This document shows, piece after piece, positions 1 to 5,244 of a DNA stretch of 6,005 nt; position 1 is the first letter of the stretch; each line of letters opens with the position of its first letter. Source of the stretch: an uncultured Pseudomonadota bacterium (GTDB lineage Bacteria; Desulfobacterota_B; Binatia; UBA9968); the NCBI GenBank assembly GCA_946478635.1, contig CAMLCX010000321.1:1-6005 (forward strand). Direction: 5' to 3'. The notes beneath the pieces are model-generated. The model saw nothing but the letters and a program-made list of their open reading frames with translations. It did not search any database and had not been told where the DNA came from. The position numbers were made by a program, and so were the translations under genes.

Positions 1-46
1 ATATCAGAGTGAGTGACTGGAGTTCAGACGTGTGCTCTTCCGATCT
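1..46 (+). other. Illumina adapter contamination at contig end
   Basis: Positions 13-46 match the 34-nt Illumina TruSeq/multiplexing read-2 adapter exactly, from GTGACTGGAG at 13 to TTCCGATCT ending at 46. It is synthetic and not part of the genome. Positions 1-12 are probably what precedes it in the P7 oligonucleotide: AT at 1-2 fits the end of the fixed P7 sequence and 3-12 would then be a 10-nt sample index. That last part is inference from two bases. Genomic sequence begins at 47, in frame with aroA. Any reading frame crossing 46/47 has an artificial N-terminus, including the frame opening at 13, which reads the typical adapter peptide GVQTCALPIS. Confidence 0.97.
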
Positions 47-859
47 CATTACCGTATGCCAATCGCGAGCGCCCAGGTGAAGTCGGCCATCGTGCTTGCC
101 GCGCTGCAAGCGGAGGGGAGAACCACTATCGAGGAGCCGCAGCGATCGCGGGATCATACCGAAGTGATGCTTGGCGGCTTCGGTGGAAAAATTGCGGTGG
201 ATGGATTGACCCTTGCCATCGATGGTCATCCGGAATTAATCGCCCAAGAGGTGCATGTCCCGGGCGATATCTCATCGGCGGCGTTTTTCTTAGTGGCGGC
301 CGCGATGATTCCCGGATCGGATTTGGTCGTGCGCGACGTGGGCTGCAATCCGACCCGTGACGGCGTGGTGGAAGTATTGAAGGAGATGGGCGCCGCTATC
401 GAATTGAACAATCAACGCACCGAAGCGGGCGAGCGAGTTTCGGACATTCACGTAAGGGGCGGGTCCTTGAAAGGCGTCGACGTCGGCGCGCGGTTGGTCG
501 CGCGCACCATCGATGAATACCCGATTCTTGCCGTTGCGGCCGCTGTGGCCGACGGCGTGACCACATTCAACGACGTCAAAGAGCTTCGTTTTAAAGAGTC
601 GGATCGAATCACGGCGATGACCGAGGGACTGCGCGCGCTCGGGGTTGCCGTGGAAGAGCGTGAAGATGGCATGACGATCCACGGCGGCAACTCCATGCGC
701 GGTGGCGCAATCAAAAGCTACGGCGATCATCGGATCGCCATGGCCCTGGTCATCGCCGGATTGATTAGCGACCAGGGGGTGCAAATTGACGATGCCGCTT
801 GCGTGGATATTTCGTTTCCTTCGTTTTTTGATTTGTTGGCGGAAATTTGTTTGCATTAG
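47..859 (+). CDS. aroA: 3-phosphoshikimate 1-carboxyvinyltransferase (EPSP synthase), 5'-truncated
   Basis: C-terminal 270 residues of EPSP synthase, the cytoplasmic enzyme that transfers the enolpyruvyl group of phosphoenolpyruvate to shikimate 3-phosphate in the shikimate pathway. Visible landmarks, numbered from the codon at 47, are the SAQVKSA shikimate-3-phosphate-binding segment (residues 8-14), DEYP (156-159) whose Asp is the catalytic acid/base equivalent to E. coli Asp313, LRFKESDR with Glu184 and Arg187 (E. coli Glu341/Arg344), and GDHRIAMA with Arg229 (E. coli Arg386). The family is about 430 residues long, so roughly 160 N-terminal residues are missing. The cut is at the adapter junction, hence an assembly edge and not a pseudogene. 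The frame is intact to TAG at 857-859. It is followed closely by cmk, as in many proteobacteria. The identification is secure; glyphosate sensitivity class cannot be judged without the N-terminal domain. Confidence 0.96.
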   Translation, partial: HYRMPIASAQVKSAIVLAALQAEGRTTIEEPQRSRDHTEVMLGGFGGKIAVDGLTLAIDGHPELIAQEVHVPGDISSAAFFLVAAAMIPGSDLVVRDVGCNPTRDGVVEVLKEMGAAIELNNQRTEAGERVSDIHVRGGSLKGVDVGARLVARTIDEYPILAVAAAVADGVTTFNDVKELRFKESDRITAMTEGLRALGVAVEEREDGMTIHGGNSMRGGAIKSYGDHRIAMALVIAGLISDQGVQIDDAACVDISFPSFFDLLAEICLH

Positions 860-887
860 TAAAAGGGACAGGTGATAGTCGCGCGCG

Positions 888-893
888 AAGGGG
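888..893 (+). promoter_or_regulatory. Shine-Dalgarno for cmk
   Basis: AAGGGG ends 7 nt before the TTG at 901, and the purine-rich run continues up to that codon. This is the main reason for choosing TTG 901 over the upstream in-frame TTG at 847, which has only a weak GGCGGA-like sequence before it and would overlap aroA. Confidence 0.65.
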
Positions 894-900
894 AAAAGGG

Positions 901-1569
901 TTGATCATTGCGATCGATGGGCCATCGGGAGCTGGCAAGAGCACCCTGGCAAAGCGTCTGGCCAGAGAGCTTCACTTCATTTACCTGGATACCGGCGCCA
1001 TGTATCGGGCGCTGGCTTTGAAGGTCTTGCGTCAAGGTATTGATTTGGCGGATGATGTCCGTCTAGCGCAATTGGTCGGCGCAACCGAGATCGATTTGGC
1101 AGAAAGGCACGGCAAGCTGGCAGTGTTACTGGACGGTGCCGACGTGGCGGCAGAAATTCGCGCTCCGGAAGTGAGCCAGATGGCGTCCAAGGTTTCGGCC
1201 TTGGGCCTTGTCAGAGCACGCCTGCTGGAAGTGCAGCGTGCCGTGGGCCGGCGCGGCAGCGTGGTTGCGGAAGGGCGCGATATCGGCACGGTCATTTTCC
1301 CCGAAGCGCAGGTAAAGATATTTCTTGAAGCTTCGGCTTGCGAGCGCGCCCGGCGACGTTATGATGAGCTAAGAGCCTCGGGCCGGGCCGTGGATTATGA
1401 TCAAACTCTGCGCGAAATCGAGGAACGGGACAGGCGGGACAGTGAGCGTGATTTGGCACCTTTGCGTAAAGCGCAGGACGCGATAGCGATTGATTCATCG
1501 AGCCTGAACGCCGATGAAGTCGCCGCTATGGTTCTGGCGCATATTCAAAATAGGACAAGAGAAAATTAA
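901..1569 (+). CDS. cmk: Cytidylate kinase (CMP/dCMP kinase)
   Basis: Cytoplasmic kinase that phosphorylates CMP and dCMP with ATP, feeding CTP and dCTP pools. From the TTG at 901 the product is 222 residues, the usual size for bacterial Cmk, and begins MIIAIDGPSGAGKST, so the Walker A loop GPSGAGKS sits at 7-14 as in known homologues. Also visible are DTGAMYR (30-36), the GRDIGT nucleotide-binding motif (125-130), the Arg-rich lid region containing ERARRRYDEL and ERDRRDS, and a C-terminal PLRKAQDAIAIDSS strand/helix typical of the family. An alternative TTG at 847 would add 18 low-complexity residues before the P-loop and overlap aroA by 13 nt; no ATG or GTG is available in that frame. It lies 41 nt after aroA and 20 nt before rpsA, in a probable operon. 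Function is certain, the start slightly less so. Confidence 0.95.
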   Translation: MIIAIDGPSGAGKSTLAKRLARELHFIYLDTGAMYRALALKVLRQGIDLADDVRLAQLVGATEIDLAERHGKLAVLLDGADVAAEIRAPEVSQMASKVSALGLVRARLLEVQRAVGRRGSVVAEGRDIGTVIFPEAQVKIFLEASACERARRRYDELRASGRAVDYDQTLREIEERDRRDSERDLAPLRKAQDAIAIDSSSLNADEVAAMVLAHIQNRTREN

Positions 1570-1589
1570 ACAGATCGGAGTTGGTATGT

Positions 1590-3335
1590 ATGGCTCAACA
1601 GGATGAACTAAAGCAGGGCGCGACGGCAGGCGGCGCCAGTGAATTCGAGGCGATGTTTGAGGAGAGCCTGCGCACGGTCAAACCCGGTGGAGTCGTTAAG
1701 GGCAGAGTCGTTGGTATCACCGCGACGCATGTTCTCATCGATGTCGGCTATAAGTCCGAGGGCCAGATTCCCATCCAGGAATTCACCGACCGGCAGGGCA
1801 ACGTTCAGGTCAAGGTCGGCGAAGATGTGGACGTGTACTTCGACTCCTCGGAAAGCGAAGGCGGCGGCATCGTGCTCTCGCGCCAGCGCGCCGAAAATCT
1901 AAAAGTCTGGGAAGATCTCGAGAAGGCGTTCAATGAGGAACAAGGGGTGGAAGGCCACATCATCGGCAAGGTGAAAGGTGGATTCAAAGTAGACGTCGGA
2001 GTGCCGGCATTTCTTCCCGGCTCTCACGTCGATATTCGGCCAAGCCGCAATCTCGATCGCTTCATCGGAACCACCGACCGATTTGCCATACTCAAATTCA
2101 ATCGGGCCCGTGGCAATGTCGTGGTTTCGCGCCGGGCGCTGCTCGAAAAGGAGCGCGACTCGCTCAAAAAAGACATTCTCAAGGTTCTCGAAGAGGGTGT
2201 GATTCTCGAAGGCACGGTTAAGAATATTACCGGGTACGGCGCCTTCGTCGACCTCGGCGGTATCGACGGCATTCTCCACATCAGCGACATGTCCTGGGGC
2301 CGGATCAACCATCCCTCTGAAATCGTTCAGGTCGGTGAAAAGGTCAAAGTCGTCGTGCTTAAGTTTGATGCCGAGAAGGAACGGATTTCTCTCGGCATGA
2401 AACAGCTCACGCCGGACCCCTGGCATACCGTGGCGGAAAAATTCCCCATCGGCACGAAAGTACAGGGCAAAGTGATCAGCATCATGGATTATGGCGCCTT
2501 CGTGGAGCTGGAAAGCGGCATCGAAGGACTGGTGCATATCTCCGAGATGTCGTGGACGCGCAAAGTTACTCACCCTTCCAAGCTTTTACAGGTCGGTCAA
2601 CAGGTCGAGGTCGTGGTTTTGAACGTGGATTCGGGACACCGCAGGATATCGCTCGGCCTCAAACAGGTGATGGCCAACCCGTGGGAAGCCGCCAAGGAAA
2701 AATATCCCGTGGGTACGGTCATCAAGGGTCCGGTTCGGAATATTACCGATTTCGGAATTTTTGTCGGCATCGAGGAGGGCATCGACGGGCTCGTGCACAT
2801 TTCAGATCTGCACTGGACCAAGAAGATCAAGCATCCGTCGGAGCTCTACAAGAAGGGCGATGTCGTCGAGGCGAAGGTGCTCGGCGTGAACGTTGAGAAC
2901 GAGCGTTTTTCTCTCGGAATCAAGCAGATCGCGCCCGACCCTTGGAAAGTCGTGGCGGACCGCCATCCGGTGGGTTCGAAGATCAAGGGACAAGTGACCA
3001 GCGTGCCGGATTTCGGAATTTTCGTCCGTATCGAAGAAGGAGTCGAAGGATTGATTCATGTATCGCAGTTGAGCACGGAGCGGGTCGATAAGCCCGCGAG
3101 CCTCTTTAAGGTCGGCGACGAAGTCGAGGCCGAGGTGGTCAGCATCGAGCCGGCCGATCGGAAGATCGGTCTGAGCGTCCGGGCGCTGCGACGCACCGAA
3201 GAACGGCAGGAGATGGAAAGCTACCTGAAGCGGGAAAAGGAAGGCGGCAGGTTTTCCTTCGAATCGCTGCTGGGCGATGAGCTTCGTTTGGACCGCGACG
3301 AAGACACCGAAAGCGGCCGCAAGGGGCGAGGTTAG
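1590..3335 (+). CDS. rpsA: 30S ribosomal protein S1, six S1 domains
   Basis: S1 binds single-stranded mRNA on the 30S subunit and helps unfold leaders for translation initiation. The 581-residue product has six OB-fold S1 repeats, at roughly 33-103, 119-186, 204-271, 287-359, 374-446 and 461-532. The first two are divergent, as in the ribosome-anchoring domains of E. coli S1. Repeats 3-6 are the RNA-binding type with GAFV or GIFV, then a G(I/V)(D/E)GL(I/V)H(I/V)S-like core, and end near ISLG or SLGIKQ. Repeats 3-5 are joined by PW linkers (PDPW, NPW, PDPW). A charged tail of about 49 residues follows. Total length is slightly above the 557 of E. coli. The ATG at 1590 (MAQQDELKQ) is chosen because GGAG at 1577-1580 lies 9 nt upstream; the in-frame TTG at 1581 has no room for a ribosome site. 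cmk ends 20 nt upstream, a widespread arrangement. Confidence 0.97.
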   Translation: MAQQDELKQGATAGGASEFEAMFEESLRTVKPGGVVKGRVVGITATHVLIDVGYKSEGQIPIQEFTDRQGNVQVKVGEDVDVYFDSSESEGGGIVLSRQRAENLKVWEDLEKAFNEEQGVEGHIIGKVKGGFKVDVGVPAFLPGSHVDIRPSRNLDRFIGTTDRFAILKFNRARGNVVVSRRALLEKERDSLKKDILKVLEEGVILEGTVKNITGYGAFVDLGGIDGILHISDMSWGRINHPSEIVQVGEKVKVVVLKFDAEKERISLGMKQLTPDPWHTVAEKFPIGTKVQGKVISIMDYGAFVELESGIEGLVHISEMSWTRKVTHPSKLLQVGQQVEVVVLNVDSGHRRISLGLKQVMANPWEAAKEKYPVGTVIKGPVRNITDFGIFVGIEEGIDGLVHISDLHWTKKIKHPSELYKKGDVVEAKVLGVNVENERFSLGIKQIAPDPWKVVADRHPVGSKIKGQVTSVPDFGIFVRIEEGVEGLIHVSQLSTERVDKPASLFKVGDEVEAEVVSIEPADRKIGLSVRALRRTEERQEMESYLKREKEGGRFSFESLLGDELRLDRDEDTESGRKGRG

Positions 3336-3364
3336 CTCCAACCGATAGATTGGTCCGGCTGACG

Positions 3365-4267
3365 ATGTTCAAAGATCACTCCATACTGCGCGGCCTCGGT
3401 GTGCTTTTTGTATTTATCCTGCTGGTATTTACCGGCGTGTTTTTCTATGCCTACGTCACCGGCGGCGACTCCAAGGCCTTATCCCTATTCGCCGGCGACG
3501 GTGTCGGTGTGCTGCAAATCGAAGGGGCCATCGATGATTCGCAAAGCGTCTTGGCCGAGCTGAGGCGCTTGAGGGAAATGCCCTGGGTCAAGGCGATTGT
3601 CGTGCGGATTGATTCGCCGGGCGGAGCCGTCGCTCCCACCCAGGAAATTTTTGAAGAGATTCTGCGCTCCAAGAAACAGAAACCCTTTATCGCTTCCATG
3701 GGCGGCATGGCGACCTCAGGCGGCTATTACATTGCGGCGGCGTGCGACCAGATCTTGGCCAATCCCGGCACCTTGACGGGCTCCATCGGCGTGATCATGC
3801 AGCTCACGAATTTCGAAGAGGTGATGAAAAAGATCGGCGTCCGGGGCATTAACGTGAAGAGCGGTCCAAACAAGGATATCGGCTCGCCGTTCCAACCGTT
3901 ATCGCCGGAGGGCCGAGAGATTCTTCAGTCACTGGTCGACAACGTGCATAGCCAGTTTGTCGCCGCCGTTGCAAAGGGCAGAGGCATGGAAGAGGCTCAG
4001 GTGCGCAAACTGGCCGACGGCCGGGTTTATTCCGGAGCGCAGGCCAAGCAACTCGGGTTGGTCGATCAATTCGGGACTCTGCAGGACGCCATCGAGCTTG
4101 CCGCCAAACGATCGGGTATCGAAGCTGAGCCGGCGATTTACTACTCACGGCCGGAACAGGAACGCTGGTGGGAGCGCGTGTTTATGGGAGTTTTTGGCCG
4201 CCGGCTGCCGGGGCCGGAACGTGGCGGCTGGTTGCGCTACGAGTGGTCGCCTTCCCTGCTCCAGTAA
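3365..4267 (+). CDS. sppA: Signal peptide peptidase SppA (S49 family, short form)
   Basis: Membrane-bound serine protease thought to degrade cleaved signal peptides. The 300-residue product starts with a short basic segment and one hydrophobic helix (about residues 10-32, GLGVLFVFILLVF), an uncleaved anchor that would place the protease domain outside the cytoplasm. The domain contains IDSPGGAV, the nucleophile segment ATSGGYY with Ser118, TGSIGVI, and KSGPNKDIGSP with Lys170. Ser and general-base Lys are 52 residues apart, the same spacing as Ser147/Lys199 of Bacillus subtilis SppA, so the dyad looks intact. It is a single-domain form, unlike the roughly 600-residue tandem E. coli protein. 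ATG 3365 is preferred; TTG 3350 would add five residues, and neither has a strong Shine-Dalgarno, so translation may rely on coupling to rpsA 29 nt upstream. The C-terminal tail (ERWWERVFMGVFGRR) is aromatic and basic. Confidence 0.93.
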   Translation: MFKDHSILRGLGVLFVFILLVFTGVFFYAYVTGGDSKALSLFAGDGVGVLQIEGAIDDSQSVLAELRRLREMPWVKAIVVRIDSPGGAVAPTQEIFEEILRSKKQKPFIASMGGMATSGGYYIAAACDQILANPGTLTGSIGVIMQLTNFEEVMKKIGVRGINVKSGPNKDIGSPFQPLSPEGREILQSLVDNVHSQFVAAVAKGRGMEEAQVRKLADGRVYSGAQAKQLGLVDQFGTLQDAIELAAKRSGIEAEPAIYYSRPEQERWWERVFMGVFGRRLPGPERGGWLRYEWSPSLLQ

Positions 4268-4331
4268 CGATGCGCGGCAAAGAGTTTATTTAGCTCAACT
4301 GCAAAATTTTTTGTGATGTGAGGGTGATGAT
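4268..4331 (+). other. AT-rich intergenic gap sppA-ihfB
   Basis: The 64-nt spacer is clearly richer in A and T than its surroundings (about 4280-4313), and contains the small perfect palindrome CAAAATTTTG-like run around 4302-4313. I see no GC-rich hairpin, so it is not a classical terminator, and no convincing -35/-10 pair. The end of the gap holds the ihfB ribosome site GAGGG (4320-4324), 7 nt before the ATG. It could hide an internal promoter for ihfB, but the sequence alone does not show one. Confidence 0.4.
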
Positions 4332-4646
4332 ATGACAAAACGGGACTTGATCGATGAGGTCAACAAACGATTTCCTCATCTATCACGGCGCGATTCGGAA
4401 GTGATTATTAATGCGATTTTCGATTCGATGGTGGAATCCTTGTCGCAGGGGGATCGGATCGAGATCCGCGGCTTCGGCAGCTTTGTCGTCAAACACCGAC
4501 GCGCCCGGCAGGGACGCAATCCCAAGAGCGGCGCTTTGGTTTCGGTGGCGGCCAAGCGCGTGCCTTTCTTCAAAGTCGGTAAAGAGCTGCGCCTGCGCGT
4601 GGACGGCAAACCGTTTGATCCCGCCGACATCGGAGACGATGAATGA
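4332..4646 (+). CDS. ihfB: Integration host factor subunit beta (HU/IHF family)
   Basis: Small DNA-bending nucleoid protein of 104 residues that would work as a heterodimer with IHF-alpha, or possibly as a homodimer. The N-terminus MTKRDLIDEV and the segment GDRIEIRGFGSF (about residues 40-51) match IHF-beta, followed by the beta-ribbon arm ending in GRNPKSG, whose proline is the one that intercalates at DNA kinks. The C-terminal VPFFKVGKELR closes the fold. A short acidic tail (DPADIGDDE) extends about ten residues beyond the E. coli protein (94 residues). GAGGG at 4320-4324 precedes the ATG by 7 nt. Position after rpsA/sppA supports beta over alpha or HU, since ihfB follows rpsA in many proteobacteria. 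Family assignment is certain; the beta label is likely but rests on similarity and context. Confidence 0.9.
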   Translation: MTKRDLIDEVNKRFPHLSRRDSEVIINAIFDSMVESLSQGDRIEIRGFGSFVVKHRRARQGRNPKSGALVSVAAKRVPFFKVGKELRLRVDGKPFDPADIGDDE

Positions 4647-5134
4647 GGCAACTCTGGGCTCCCTGGCGTATGGCTTATATCGAAGAGGGCTCCGGGGAGG
4701 ACAGCTGCATTTTTTGCACCAAATATAAAAGTGCCGATCCGCGAGCAGGTCTGGTCCTGACGCACACAGCGCACACCGTCGTCATGCTGAATAAATTTCC
4801 CTACAACAACGGCCACCTGCTGCTCGCGCCCAAACGCCACGAGAACAGTCTTGCCAACTTACCGGCAGAGGATTTCAACGATCTCAATGATACATTGCGC
4901 CGCTCGATCGAGCTCCTTCGCGAGGCCCTGCGGCCCGGCGGGATCAATCTTGGCATGAACCTAGGCAAGTGCGCCGGCGCCGGGATCGAAGATCATCTTC
5001 ATTGGCACATCGTGCCGCGTTGGGAAGGCGATAATAACTTCATGCCGGTGCTCGGCGAAACGCGAGTCATGCCGCAACATCTGCTCGACAGTTATGACCG
5101 CCTGCATCCGTTATTTGTGAATTTGTCAGGTTAA
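4643..5134 (+). CDS. HIT-family protein (Ap4A phosphorylase/hydrolase-like)
   Basis: A 163-residue cytoplasmic HIT (histidine triad) protein. The triad HLHWHIV lies at 118-124, with His120 the expected nucleophile that is transiently nucleotidylated. The upstream GGINLGMNLGKCAGAG loop is the phosphate-binding part of the fold. LWAPWRMAYI near the N-terminus followed by Cys22-x2-Cys25 is the signature of the HIT branch that includes mycobacterial Ap4A phosphorylase Rv2613c, where such cysteines may bind metal. Likely substrates are dinucleoside polyphosphates or nucleoside phosphoramidates; which one cannot be told. The ATG overlaps the ihfB stop by 4 nt (ATGA at 4643-4646), with GGAGA at 4632-4636 inside ihfB, which suggests translational coupling. 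The stop is TAA at 5132-5134. Family certain, substrate unknown. Confidence 0.93.
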   Translation: MRQLWAPWRMAYIEEGSGEDSCIFCTKYKSADPRAGLVLTHTAHTVVMLNKFPYNNGHLLLAPKRHENSLANLPAEDFNDLNDTLRRSIELLREALRPGGINLGMNLGKCAGAGIEDHLHWHIVPRWEGDNNFMPVLGETRVMPQHLLDSYDRLHPLFVNLSG

Positions 5135-5244
5135 TGCGCCCAAACAATAAAAATGATAACCTTGCACAAACATCGGGACGCAGACAGCCCGGGGAAAACG
5201 GATCATCAACCGGCACCATATTTTCGATGAGGAGGCAACAGGCA
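5135..5244 (+). other. Intergenic gap HIT gene to AAA+ gene
   Basis: A 110-nt spacer, the longest in the window. It is free of stops in the frame of the following AAA+ gene from ATG 5134 onward, so it could in principle be an N-terminal extension, but its translation is polar and low in structure (MRPNNKNDNLAQ...) and the strong ribosome site lies at its end. TTGCAC at 5162-5167 looks like a -35 box but has no matching -10 at normal spacing. There is no hairpin with a U-run that would terminate the upstream operon. Confidence 0.5.
5230..5235 (+). promoter_or_regulatory. Strong Shine-Dalgarno for the AAA+ gene
   Basis: AGGAGG, a perfect anti-SD match, lies 9 nt before GTG 5245. It decides the start in favour of GTG 5245, since the in-frame ATG at 5227 overlaps this element and the in-frame ATG at 5134 lies far upstream. 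No clear promoter was found in the 110-nt gap before it. Confidence 0.75.

Noticed and set aside
13..360. Open frame of 115 codons on the + strand starting inside the adapter
   Set aside because: Its start lies in synthetic adapter sequence and it runs out of frame through aroA, whose own frame carries all the conserved EPSP synthase motifs.
290..856. 188-codon open frame on the - strand opposite aroA
   Set aside because: It is a complete antisense shadow of aroA with many His/Arg residues from reversed codons and no family features.
47..859. aroA as a genuine pseudogene because it lacks its N-terminal domain
   Set aside because: The loss coincides exactly with the adapter junction and the rest of the frame is intact, so it is an assembly edge.
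1899..2573. 224-codon open frame on the - strand opposite rpsA
   Set aside because: It is fully antisense to well-conserved S1 domains, shows no recognisable motif, and reverse frames of this length are common opposite GC-rich genes.
2802..3341. 179-codon open frame on the - strand opposite the 3' part of rpsA
   Set aside because: It mirrors S1 domains 5 and 6, has no ribosome site or motif, and its neighbours are all on the + strand.
4298..4314. Possible rho-independent terminator after sppA
   Set aside because: The T-run follows only a short A/T palindrome with no GC stem, so it would not form a stable terminator hairpin.
5162..5190. Possible sigma-70 promoter before the AAA+ gene (TTGCAC)
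   Set aside because: At 16-18 nt downstream there is only GC-rich sequence around CAGCCC, with nothing like TATAAT.
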